NCBI GenBank assembly: GCA_963930775.1
Contig: OZ005692.1
Span: forward strand, 1,846,135 to 1,910,134
From: Cliona cf. orientalis
Lineage: Eukaryota > Porifera > Demospongiae > Clionaida > Clionaidae
Length of the DNA: 64,000 bases
Direction of reading: 5' to 3'
The notes under the pieces were generated by a model. It was given only the letters and a program-made list of their open reading frames with translations. It had not been told where the DNA came from and did no database searches. The first letter of the stretch is position 1. Each line of letters begins with the position of its first letter. A program made the translations under genes and the position numbers. This document shows positions 13,501 through 42,410 of this stretch, in pieces.

Positions 13501-14611
13501 CGAAGAACAGCTGGTACTAGTCGGCGGAGAGGATGCACGCTCGAGGAAGAAGACAAATGTTCTTGGAGTTTGGGATGAGAGATTGCACTACTGGACGCAT
13601 CCCTTCCCACCGATGTTGACAGCTTGTAGTTCACCGACTGTCGTCAACTATCAAGAGAAGTGGCTGATAGTGGCCGGAGGTACTGGGGATGGAGGCGACC
13701 TGTTCATCGTGGAAGTCATGGATATTTCCGACGATCACTGGTACAGCGCTCCCCCTCTGCCAGTTCCGGCAAGTAAAATGTCCGCCACCATAATTGACGA
13801 CAACACCATGGTAGTGCTGGGAGGAGCCAGTGGCTACTATTTCTTCAAGAAGGTGTTTAAGGTGAATTTGGACGAGCTCATTTCTCAGGCCATTGCCCAG
13901 CAGCCGACCGTGAGCAATAGGAGGTTACATCGTCCTGTGCCAGCCCAGACTCCTTGGCAGAAGCTACCCGATACACCATTCACACAATCAGCCGCTGTGA
14001 CATTCAGAGGTATGACATTGTAGCTAATAGCTATAATTATTATGTACATGTATTATAGTGTTCTTGAAAATTTTATACATTATTGATATGGAGCCTAATA
14101 GCTAGTTAAATTTTGGCATGGACTTGATTAATACTGGAGTCTATAATAATAAATTAAGATATTATGTTGAGATTCTTGGTTGGATAATAGATCCAGTCAT
14201 AGCAAGAACTATCATTCTTGTTACACTACCACTGACAGAATATTCTACCAAAGTTGGGCTCATTCTTGTTACATCATGCACCACTGGCAGATAATTAATA
14301 AAAATATTCAGGAATTTATCTCCCAACCCATTAGTATTACCACTACATATCCTGATTTGGTTAATTAATATTATTATTTGTGGTTAATAATATTTATTTC
14401 ATTGTATTCAGGTTCCCTCCTGGCGGTTGGAGGTCTGGGTGGAGCTACCATCCACTACTACCATCCAGACAGCAGGAGCTGGGTCAAGGCTGGAGACCTA
14501 CCCAGTGGCGAGCGACTGCAGTGTGCATGCACGGTGCTCCCAAACGGAGAGCTGTTCCTGGCTGGAGGCTCAAACACGGAGGACTGTGTGGAAATTTTGA
14601 CACTTTTGTAA
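7541..14611 (+). CDS. TKL/TK-like kinase - long coiled coil - kelch propeller
   Basis: Thirteen exons: 7541-7642, 7976-8530, 8718-9131, 9257-9361, 9685-10020, 10333-10551, 10728-11246, 11481-12218, 12442-12525, 12805-12888, 12958-13032, 13298-14009 and 14412-14611. All junctions are phase 0 except the last (phase 1). Product 1380 aa. The kinase domain (~20-310) has GSGPYGSV (25-32), a probable beta3 Lys45, Glu69, HMD instead of HRD (145-147), DLMAKN, DFG (165-167), SPE, and a C-lobe NNNPWQRPS. It keeps the catalytic Asp and DFG but lost the HRD Arg. Residues ~320-1075 are heptad-rich coiled coil built on LKDxEL/KCEEL units. Residues ~1078-1380 are kelch repeats with GG and W motifs. The kelch part suggests a protein-binding platform and the coiled coil oligomerisation (inference). 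Intron 1 has a 21-G run (7706-7726). Exons 7 and 8 are recent duplicates. Confidence 0.88.
10709..11880 (+). repeat. tandem exon duplication in the coiled-coil region
   Basis: Exon 7 (10728-11246) and exon 8 (11481-12218) share their acceptor context (ATTATTGGAATTTGCAG) and their first ~390 bp at high identity. The end of exon 7 (from ~11125) instead matches the end of exon 6 (from ~10433), including CTTTGTCAACTCCAG before the donor. This is the pattern left by unequal crossing over between exons 6 and 8 in repetitive heptad DNA. Confidence 0.85.
12573..12770. mobile_element. MITE-like repeat, family 1, copy 1
   Basis: A ~198 bp element in an intron of the kinase gene. Its ends are imperfect inverted repeats (GTAGATCGGGATATTT versus AAAATGTCGCGATCTATG). 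It matches 38936-39121 in reverse complement over its length, including GTCTAAATTT and TTAGCGACCAAAAT. A partial relative lies at ~25507-25580. Confidence 0.75.
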
Positions 14612-15644
14612 GGCCAGGAGTACCAGTATAGTCGTAAACTTGACGACCCTTTACCTTGTATTGTATGGAGCAAGCATTATTATACTATATAATATTATAA
14701 TAAAAAATATTTTTCAGACGATCATTTTCCTACCGTTCTAGCCCCGTTATCGATAGACCGTCTCAGAAAATGCTATTTATTGAGCTGGAACAGGGGGGGT
14801 AGCAAAACACATATGGATTTACCGTTGGAATGTATGACGTAATTAAGAGCTATGAATATCATTAATTCTATACCGCGGCGCGCGCCGAAGTGTATCTCAG
14901 CAACGGAAAGAGCTATGGAGCTGGAACAAAAACCAAAATGTAGCTCTTGAGCAGATGAAAGCAGCTACCATGGTCCTGAACATGTTAGACTATGCCATAG
15001 CATACATACCAAGTTTCTTCAAAGACATTGAATCTTACATGTATGATTGTCACATTAAATAATTTTATACTCAGACCAAAAAAAACGTATTTCAATAACG
15101 GTAATAGTTATTATGGAGCTGGAACAAAGACCAAAATGTAGTTCATAATCTAACGAAAAATATTTTTCAGACAATCAGTGTCCTTAATACCTTGAGGGCA
15201 TTACTGTGAATAACTCATGCACATTATCCCATCATTATTACATCAAACATACTTGTACTACACTAAAATAAAATTAAGAGAATCCACATTCCTCAGCACC
15301 TTATCAGACATACTTAAATTAAACCACGTAGTGCCTTTCCCAGGCACTCCTGGGAGAAGGCTACCATTATTATTATATTATTATACATACCCACTTGCTG
15401 TTTGACCTCAAAAACACGGTCGAGGGTTGGTCTCAGACTCCATCTCTGTGGTTGAGGTGCTGGGATCCATGTGGCTTGTAGACTGCGCGCACTATATTGA
15501 CGACCTTGTACCATATGCAACATTATAATAATATTATGGGATGTGGTCAAGTATACCCACTTGTTGTTTGGCCTCAAAATAATAATTAATAAACAATGCT
15601 GATAACATGGATATGGCGGTGGTGTATAATACTATCATTCATAA
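14612..15644. other. convergent intergenic region with degenerate repeats
   Basis: The region separates the kinase stop from the FBXL stop. An AATAAA at 14699-14704 is a candidate poly(A) signal for the kinase gene. GGAGCTGGAACAAA-containing units recur near 14914 and 15113, and a TATTTTTCAGAC unit recurs near 14707 and 15160. A CCCACTTGnTGTTTG unit occurs near 15390 and 15555. No coding exon is evident. Confidence 0.6.
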
Positions 15645-17439
15645 CTATAAAAACATAAAAAGGTTGATCTTAGTCAAGTGTGACAGATTATCCCAAATGT
15701 TGTTTATCGCCTGTGCGGAAAATTTGCAACCGTATGCATCTATGGTCACTAAATTTACTAAATTTGCCCCAATGTGTGTCAGGCTAGTGTCCGTAAGCAT
15801 AAGACACTGCCCAATTTTCAAGTGTTTTAGTCCGGGCATGTGTTCTGATATCAGTCGTACACCGTCGTCAGAAATTTTTGCGCACGAGAGGTCGAGCTCT
15901 TCGAGAGTATTTAACGCCCCCTCGCTGTACCTCCTTGAACTTTGCACTCTCGATCCCGGCGGATGATGTCGTGCTATTCTTCTCAATGCTATGTCCTCAA
16001 TAGTGTTGTCTGTTAGCCAGTCACAGTGGGCCAGATCCAATATCTTTAGACTGGGACATCCCAGTAGAACAGCTGCTATTCCGTAGCTTGTGACATTATC
16101 GACAGATCTCAACTGCAATTTTGTGAGATTTGGTAGTGCTCCGGCAATCGCTTGTAGTCCCGGATCGAAGATGGATACACAGAAGCTGAGATTGAGCTTT
16201 TCAAGCTGTAGCAGATCTGCAGTGGCTATGCACTGCAGACACTCGTCATGAATGTGGTCGCAATCTTCCAAATCGATTTCTCTGAGGTTGGTCATTCCGT
16301 CAAGTACTCCAGATAAGTCTTCGACTCCCATCTGTTTGCAACCGGCTATGCTGAGGTATTCTAAGTTCTTGCAACTTGTTCTGACGCATTCTTTCACGTT
16401 CTCCTGTCCGATTCGAATCTGTCTGCAGCCTCTCAGGCTGAGCGTTTCGAGACCGGGCATTCTACTCAGAGCAAAGCACAGACCCTGCTCCGTCAAGTTA
16501 GAGCAGTAGTTCAAAGTGAAAATTTTCAATTCTGTAAACTCTCTTGCAGAGGAGAAGGCCTTCTCCATAGCTTCATCGGTTGTGTAGTAGCACCCGCTAA
16601 TGTCTAGCGAGGTGATGGTATCAAATGTTCGTGTGATGAGCTCGAGATTGCTTTTGTGTTCGCGGATTTTGAATTTCTTGATGCCTCGAAATCGTATCGA
16701 GTGTAGGATGTCTTTGTTGGTTTGCGAGAGGCGGAGTGTGGCCGCCTCGTCCTTCCAAAGGCTGTGTCTGTAGCAGACATCTCTCCACAGGTGAGACACC
16801 TACGCAGTGAAACATTGTTTTATAGTAAGCTAGTGAGTGGTATAGAATCTGATAACTACTGAGGCTTTCAGCCTCTATTCATACTAGATTACAGCTTTAG
16901 CCTTCAAATTTAGTCCATTGAGCCAGAGAGAAGGCAGAATCATAATTAATTCTTATATGTAGCTAGGCTAGTACCTGACTTTGAAGAGGAACCTGAGAAA
17001 TTCACTCATAGTAACTTATTCAGCTGTCGTGCCAACTTTAGCTAAAACTTTAATTATATATACTAGCCACCATCTTCCATCCTGGATTGCAGATAGCTCA
17101 CTGCACATGCAGTACTGAGGTAGCTACAGCCATCAGTCTTACCTGTGCAACTCTCCCTTTATCACAAGTGGAGAGGTATTTAAAGATGTGTTCCAGGCAA
17201 TCTGGTATGAGCCTAACTGTCTCACAGTGACCAGTCTCAAGATCAACCTCAGTCAACCGAAGCAGCTGTTGCTGTTGCTGCCTTCCATGACGTTGTTCAA
17301 CTTCCATCACTGCAGCTGGCTGCAGCAGTGGATCTCCTGCCACTGCAGGACTCCGTGGAATAATTGTAGCAGTTTGTGTCGTGATTATCTCCTCTTTTTG
17401 TTCCTCCTCTCGAGTAGCAGGCAGCCTTGTACACTGCAT
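15645..17439 (-). CDS. FBXL14: F-box/leucine-rich repeat protein, FBXL14-like
   Basis: Two exons, 17439-17143 and 16799-15645, joined at AQ|VSHLW in phase 0; 483 aa. A low-complexity, Gln-rich N-terminus precedes an F-box (~76-113: LIPDCLEHIFKYL, CDKGRVAQVSHLWRDV). About a dozen cysteine-containing LRRs follow (e.g. LDISGCYYTTDEAM, LKILDLAHCDWLTD, LKIGQCLMLTD). The F-box sequence and the ISDDGV...LKIGQC block match my memory of vertebrate FBXL14. The family recruits SKP1-CUL1 and presents substrates such as Snail-type factors for ubiquitination; the substrate here is unknown. The N-terminal extension is longer than in vertebrates and a downstream Met is possible. The C-terminus is slightly short. 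Orthology needs a tree. Confidence 0.85.
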
Positions 17440-18324
17440 GACTGTTGCCTTCTTAACAATTTGATCCTTGTATATTACGTAACTTGTATTTTTTTTGAAA
17501 AGGCTTGCTCAAATATTGTGCAAGCTCAGCAAACCACAATTTTGAATCAGCAGAACTATAGCTATCTCAGCTACTGTGGGAATACAAAATTTTTGCACAA
17601 CCACAAGATACTGATAGCTATAAAACTTTTTGCTCAGCTAAGCTAGCTAGCTATCTATAGCAGCTATAGTATACTTGACTGTAGCTATATAGCTATACTT
17701 GTTTCATACTCATACACACACACACACTGAGACAGACAGACACACACACATACACATACAAACATCTGGCAGGACTTGTACTACCAGATATGCGGTTTTG
17801 AGTCAACAGCAGGCACAGTTTTATGCCCGCTCACATGCATACATACACATAATATTTGCTGGCATTCCAAGCTTATCAGCACTTCCTAATTGCGTTAGAG
17901 CGTGGCCAATGTGTGGTACACACTCCCTTTGGGCTGACTTGGTGGCAGCTTATCACAGAATTAAGATCAAAGATTCAGAATGGTGTGTATAAACTATAAT
18001 GTTGTTTACGGCGGAAGGAAGGGCGTAGTGAGTGGAATAGTTCCGTGAGGTGTGATAGACTGTGAAATAATTTTCATTTTTAGCGTGGGGCAATTAATGA
18101 ATGACAATCAGATGTGTATGTCACATGTATTCATTGTTTTGCTTTGAACAAAGAAAGTGTTAAAATTACAAAGGCATCATAAAGACTAGTGTTAGATGTT
18201 TGACCAATATGTCATTAAAATTTAATTACCAGATAATGTCCGATTTTTCATACAATAAGTGAAGTGGGTTGCTTATAATATAATAGTTAATTATAGTATA
18301 AAGTTTACTAGCATAATAATATTA
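17440..18324. other. intergenic region
   Basis: AT-rich spacer between the FBXL start and the ZMYND10 stop, both on the minus strand. It contains a CA-rich stretch at 17710-17760 and CTAGCTA-rich sequence near 17640-17695. It should contain the FBXL promoter. A 97-codon frame at 17699 is low-complexity and not supported. Confidence 0.5.
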
Positions 18325-19524
18325 TTAACTAGATTGGTTAGCTGATATTACATCACATGATTGTTTATGTTTCTTCCAATGCTTTACCTGACATTCTCTG
18401 TGTGGAATCATGAGAGTGTGTGCACAATCACATTGTGATAAAACCTAGAAATCTCCACTATGACAGTTTTCCCATAATAGTATTATTATGATTTATAGGT
18501 ATGTAGTATGTGGGTACTAAAGTCTATCCCATAATAATAGCTACAGTTCATTTTACACTCATAAGAGGTGCTATAACTTGTAGAACACACCACTTAAATT
18601 GAATGTATGCCATAAACACCCCCCCTCTCCCCCTCTCTCTCTGTCTCTCCCTCTTCTCTTTCTATCCCTCCCCATCTCCCTCTCTCTCTCTCTCTCTCTG
18701 TTGACTCTCTCCTTCCCTCTTCCCTCCCTCCCACCCTCTCTCTCTCTCTCACTCTCTCTCTCCACCCTCCCTTCCTCCCGCCACTCACCTTCCACAGTAC
18801 CACTCGTTCCTGCACCTTGAGCATCTCTTAGTAGCCTCTTTCCCGCACAGAGCACATTTTGGAGGCCCAGCCACGAGCGTCTCTAGCATGTCGAGGTTAG
18901 CACTGTCCACCCATCGCTTGGCTTTGGCCTGTAGCTCCTCTTGGCTTGGCTCGAGGAGAAGCTTAGCGTGTCTCTTAGCGATGGCCCCCCACCTGCTAGA
19001 GTTGTCTTTCATCAGTTTCTCGTATATCACTGGAACCTGCATACACAAGAAATAATAATAATAACTATAACATGTACACAGCTTCCAAGTAGATCACAAA
19101 GTACATCAATTTAGCCTTAGAGCTACATATCATGGATCATTTCTTACACTTGTGAAAATGATGTTACCCCCAAAAATAATATTATTATGTTTCTGGAATA
19201 CCAGTTTGGTAGTTACAATAACTATGGCTGTTAAATTAATTGCTATACGAATGAATAGTGTGTGTATGTATACTAGTCCAATGACTACTAACCTGTTCCA
19301 GAACGAGATCCTTCTTGATTGGAGGTGGTTCCATGAAGGAGAGGTGTTCCAGGTAGCGCTGGAGCTCTGTCAGGTGAGGGATCTGACCCAGCAACAGCTC
19401 TGTCAGGTAGCCACGAAGCTGTATTTGGGGGGAGAGGGGAGGTATGTGAGTACATCGTCATGTATACAATAATATTGCTCCAAAGTTCATAGCGTTGCTG
19501 ATAGGAAGAGAAACAACAGAGAGA

Positions 19525-19615
<91 letters not shown>

Positions 19616-22600
19616 AAGGTTATCAAGGGCAGTACGAGAGCTACACATTATTTGCGTAGCAACAACACGACATTGTGTATTCAGGTGTACAAGTTGTGTG
19701 TAGTACAGATGGCAGTAGTACAGTGTATCTATTATGTAAGCATCTTGATTTCCATGTAGCCTACAACTCCACAACTATTCAATTAGATAATGGACATTAC
19801 TCTACAATGTCCAATAATCACTGTGCCCCAAAATCCTTCCAGTATTTGGTTAGCTACAGGGAAGTGACTTGTTTTACAAAATAATTATGCACAGTGACCA
19901 GTATTATTACACACTGTACCACAGTTGTAAAATTCTGACCAATCAGATTGCTGTGTGGGAGGACAACATGTACACATAACTAATTGCCCTTATGGGCCTA
20001 CACGTACACCGACATGTACATGTACACGTACATGTACATGTGCATGTGCATGTGCATGTGCATGCATGTCAGGGCTGTTTTCCGTGACCACATATATAGC
20101 CACGTGTGTTAGATTATCCCCCCAGAGTTGGTTCCCAAATCAGGTTATCATTATCTCAATATTACTCTAAACTATCACTGGCTTCATTCTTAGCGGCTAT
20201 ATACAATAGTTATGCCATGTCCAGGAATGTAATTAGATCTAGTGTCTGGCATAATAATATTATTATAAAAATTATGTTCAACTTTGTTTATCAAAGGAAG
20301 TTGGTCGTTACATAATATGGTTACATAAGGGGCTCTGGTAAAATTAGTAGTAGAGCAATTATTTTATTAGAGTAAACTATAATGCCGGAACCATCACACA
20401 TGTACATGTACATGTACTACATGGAGCTACACATGTACATGTACGGTGTAACTTCCATACCCATTAGTACATTAATGTTTACAAATTAAGACTCAGGCTA
20501 TAGTACACATTACTCTATTAACCCTTTTCGTATGCAATAATGCAAAGCTGAGAATAAGGCCTGGGAACGATGCTACTTACAGATTGATGCGGGTGTGCTT
20601 TGTGCCATTGCATTAGCCTCATCCCCAGGCACCCCGCCCTGACAATCTCTTTCAATGCATGTAAGAGAAAAAAGATTGGGGCACGTGGGGACAAGGATAT
20701 ATTATACTACCGTAGTTAATTGAATACAATGCATGATCCAATTTAACGTAAGAAATTAAATTTTTACGAATTCTCATAATGTTAATATTATTATATAGAG
20801 CGATTGACGACCTTTATCAGAAAAACGCGTGTTTTTCAAAATTAAAATTATTTTTTTCCATGCGTTGTATTAGATTAAATACGGTATTGCATGACATTGT
20901 GTGTGTTGCATTAGCCTCGTCCGAAGGTGCCCTGCTCCAATCTCCTTCAATGCACACGAGAGAAAAAAGATTGGGGGACGTGAGTTATACTATTGCATGT
21001 GCGTGTGTACCTTGAGGATGACCGCTTTGTTGTGGCTGTTGAATTCGTACTTCTGCTGGCAGTCCTTGTCCATGAGTAGCTGGTAGAGAGTCAGCCAGAC
21101 CTGTCCCTCCGTCTTACACAGCTTCAGACGGTCCCTAGCACCTATCACCCTCCACTGACCATCAGAGTACCTCATCAGTTCACCTGCAGATATTATATAG
21201 GACACAAGTTAAAAAATAGAAAATTATTGATCATGAAAATATTTCAGATTTGCAGGGGCTTACATGTACTTTGTATGTGAATTGTGTGGTAATGTACAGC
21301 TACATATACTGTACTTTCTCTAAAAATTCAGCCCTTCTAATTATTCAGAACTCTTTACCGAATGTCTGAAAATAATCTCTAATAATTTTCAGTGAAGGTT
21401 ATCACGCATACACTGTATTATTATTACTGTATTGGAAGAAATACACAATGTACATGATGCTCGAGTTCCTAGCCATGAGAACTCCTGGGCCATTGTAAAT
21501 GTGATCCCTACAAGGTACATGTACATGTATGTGGTTGGTATAACAATATAAAGTGAAAATTTTTTCGTTCTATGGGAATTCTCTCCACCGAACCTCAAGT
21601 TGTACTTGTACACATGTACATGATGTGCAATTTTGCTGTATAGTGGGTAATTTACCTTTCTCGTTGGACTTTCTCCATGGTGCATTTTCCAGCACTGAAA
21701 CCAACATACCAGGGATATCTGTACACACCATAAAGTGTTAGAGTAAACACGATGAGAAAATTAACGAAGCTTGTGCAAAGAATGCAGGGCCTAGTGTGTT
21801 TTGAATTTACCATGTGTGTTCAATAGTCTAGTAGTGACACTCAGAGGCAGCCTGCAAAGTCAATACAACAAGGTGATAATCAATTCTATTTCCAATTACT
21901 GCAATTCGTGTAGGTGTATATGAAATTTAATTTTTATCAATCCCAAACAAAAGAACATACAATATCATGCAATATACATATGTACATGTAGGTAGTTAGA
22001 GCTTACACTGACAAGTGGTCACTGATGTATCTGAGAATTGACAATACTTTCATACTGACACTGAACTGTAGTGTTTGCTCCTGTTCTTTGAGTTCCTGTG
22101 GAGATGGAAGGAAATTAAGAGAAATTGAAAGAGGACTCTCTCCCTTCCTCTCTCTCTCTCTCTTTCCCTGTCTCTCCCCCTCCTTTCCTCTCTCTCTCTC
22201 TCTCCCCCTCCCTCCCTCCCTCCCTCCATTGTACCATCAAGATTTTTTTCTTAGATGGAACATTATCTCCATCATCCTCTTCGCTACTGCTTCCCTCGCT
22301 GTCCACCATCTTTCCCGTCCCTCCTTCTCCCTCGCTCTGCACCAGCAGCCTGGTGATGCTCCGCTGACAGTAGTCCAGTAGGTCCAGCACACAGTCTTCC
22401 CCACTCTCACAGCACTCCTGTAATCATTATCTTAATAATAAGACTTAGTGCTAATTTTGACAATGTCGTTAATGCTTCGTTTTGTATCAAAGATGCAAAC
22501 AGTAGACACACAATTGGCAAATAATGCTAGTCACGGTAAATTTTGTGGAATTTCTCTTATTGCACGCATACATGTACATGTACAAGTACGAGAACATACG

Positions 22601-23728
22601 AAAATCACTGGAAATCCATTGAGAACCTATGAAAATCACTGGGAACCTATGAGAATTACTGAGAACCTCATATCACCAAAGACAGGAGTGTTATTATTTT
22701 TTTTTTTACTTTCCACTCAACATACTCTGTAGTATAGAGATGCTTCCAGCAAGCTGGCCACTGTTCCCTCGTGGTAGAGCTGCAACAAATACACCCAGGT
22801 ATATGATATCAAGATCTTATAATAATATTATTACTGTAGTTAATTGAATACAACGCATGATCCAAGTTAACGCAAAAAAATTAATTTTTATGAATTCTCA
22901 TAACGTTTATTTTATGGAATGATTGACGACCTTTACCAGAAAAACGTGTTTTTCAAAATTTTTTCCATGCGTTGTATATATTAGATTAAGTACGGTAAAT
23001 ATTTGTACCACTAGATAAGCTGGGAAACTTGTGCGTGGCTTTGCTGTTTTCTCCAGCATCAGTGGAAACACCTTCTCCCTCCAAATCTCTGCCGCAAGTA
23101 GTTCGTGAACCAGGGTGGGCAGCTGTGAGGGTGGGTAAGGGGTCGTCACACCAACAAGCACAATACTGCTATCAAGTGTGCTAACCTTTTCATAGGATAT
23201 GAGATAGTCTTTGATGAATTCATCAGTCTGCTGGCTGATATTGCACACAGCCTGCATATATGAGGAGATCAACACAAATAATAATATTATTATTATTACA
23301 CCACAGCATGATAATTATAATACACAAAATTACACAATTATTCTAATTTTAGACTCGTCCCCAGGGCCTCTCCATGCATACAAAATTAATTAAGGTACAC
23401 TGTACATGTACATGTGTACTAGTTCTCTTATTCTCTTACTTGCATATTAAGCTGTTCAAGACGTTCCCTTTGCACGGACCACCTACATGTAACATGCACA
23501 ATAAAACTATGCAGGGGATATGCACTGTAATTATCATTAATATTATTTGTTGGCGTGGTGATTGTACTTATTGGAGCCAATGTCTGAGATTGAGAATGTG
23601 GTGAGCTCTTGAACAAAGGCCTCTGCCTCCATGGGAAAGATCACGTGATTCCCTGACACAGTAGAGTTCTCCCTGGCCCCAGACCCACGTCCACCTGATT
23701 CATGTCCATTCATACTGCAGTCGACCAT
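18325..23728 (-). CDS. ZMYND10: ZMYND10, axonemal dynein assembly factor
   Basis: Thirteen exons on the minus strand: 23728-23568, 23482-23440, 23251-23186, 23122-23009, 22779-22726, 22417-22235, 22095-22007, 21851-21811, 21718-21656, 21183-21011, 19418-19293, 19036-18789 and 18397-18325. They total 1434 bp, 477 aa (human ~440). Helical-domain blocks match human ZMYND10: LEQLNMQ, LPTLVHELLAAEIWREKVFP, VLDLLDYC, SILRYISD, GQVWLTLYQLL. The C-terminal MYND finger (432-468) has all zinc ligands, CALC...CSRC...WYC...ECQ...HWKKHKQSC. Its last two ligands lie in the small 73-bp final exon. The protein acts in the cytoplasm with LRRC6 and chaperones to preassemble ciliary dynein arms. The start at 23728 is a choice; in-frame ATGs at 23713 and 23632 are possible. 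It shares a 251-bp 5' region with ACAT1. Confidence 0.92.
19516..19612. repeat. (GA)n/(CT)n microsatellite
   Basis: A nearly pure GA run on the plus strand, hence CT on the transcribed strand. It lies ~100 bp upstream of the acceptor of ZMYND10 exon 11. A second, interrupted CT-rich block occupies 18620-18780, immediately downstream of the donor of exon 12. Confidence 0.9.
20708..20886. mobile_element. MITE-like repeat, family 2, copy 1
   Basis: A ~179 bp element in a ZMYND10 intron with terminal inverted repeats starting TACCGTAGTTAATTGAATAC and ending in the complement of TACCGTATTTAATCTAATAC. The interior has GATTGACGACCTTTA. A second copy lies at 22832-22996. Confidence 0.78.
22590..22672. 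repeat. short minisatellite
   Basis: About four imperfect units of roughly 20-30 bp built on GAGAACCTATGAAAATCACT, in a ZMYND10 intron. Confidence 0.7.
22832..22996. mobile_element. MITE-like repeat, family 2, copy 2
   Basis: A second copy of the 20708-20886 element in the same orientation, with slightly diverged ends. It lies 12 bp from the donor of ZMYND10 exon 4. Confidence 0.78.
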
Positions 23729-23979
23729 AAGTCACATGATCAATGATTGAAAAAGTAGCATTTTACCATCCTACCTCATGATATTTCTTCTCTAATGATT
23801 CATGCAGTGGTACTGATCCATTCACCGAGTAGTATCATAACCCACCCATCAGATTGTGTAATTTCAATGCAGTGTCCACAGCAACCAATTTCTCTATTTA
23901 ATGCACACCACCGTTCACGTCCGTACACTCATGCCAACTCTGCACCGTGCACGAACGTATACTCCATTCGTTGGAAAAA
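23729..23979. promoter_or_regulatory. shared ZMYND10/ACAT1 5' region
   Basis: 251 bp lies between the divergent ATGs at 23728 (-) and 23980 (+). No TATA box or NRF-1-like site is evident. A bidirectional promoter is inferred from spacing. Confidence 0.4.
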
Positions 23980-27895
<3,916 letters not shown>

Positions 27896-28389
27896 ACTAT
27901 TTTATAATTTTCTGTGTCAGTATTGTAAATTGCTAACTACCACCACCGTAGCTAGCTATACATGTAGTTCACCATAAAATTCATTTCGATGAGAGTCTGT
28001 GTATATAATATTATGTGTATTTCACCCCCAGTCTGCGAGCAAATTGTGTTAATTCTTTCATAATTACTGGAATATCAAAAGTTTTGCACTTTTGCGGCTG
28101 CTTAAGCTTGTCTCTAGGCCACAAGCCATACCCCACCTGCACCCCCGCCGCGCCAAGTAGCAGTAGTAAGGGGTCGCACTGTCAGCTGCACTTCTATTCA
28201 GTGCTCAAGATTCGCTCGTGAATCGAAGAACATAGTCAAAAGTCTTAGATTCTACTACGTACTTCTGTACAACGCGGCAGTGACCTAACCGTACCGTACC
28301 GTACAGTAGTGCTTCGTCATTCATCAGTGTCAATACAGGCGAGCTTTATTAGGAAAAACGCTACTAAAGTCGTGATAATTTCAGCATTC
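27896..28389. promoter_or_regulatory. ACAT1-UBA1 spacer, UBA1 upstream region
   Basis: 494 bp separates the tandem genes. It includes a GTACCGTACCGTAC run near 28290-28305. No clear TATA box is seen. It presumably contains the ACAT1 3'UTR and the UBA1 promoter. Confidence 0.35.

Positions 28390-42410
<14,021 letters not shown>

Noticed and set aside
17699..17992. 97-codon frame with His/Thr repeats, and a minus-strand frame considered as the ZMYND10 last exon
   Set aside because: The first is CA-repeat derived. The second lacks the MYND Trp/His/Cys pattern, which is found instead at 18325-18397.
20000..20060. TACATG/TGCATG runs considered as a CRISPR-like or regulatory array
   Set aside because: No unique spacers; simple palindromic microsatellite in a eukaryotic genome.
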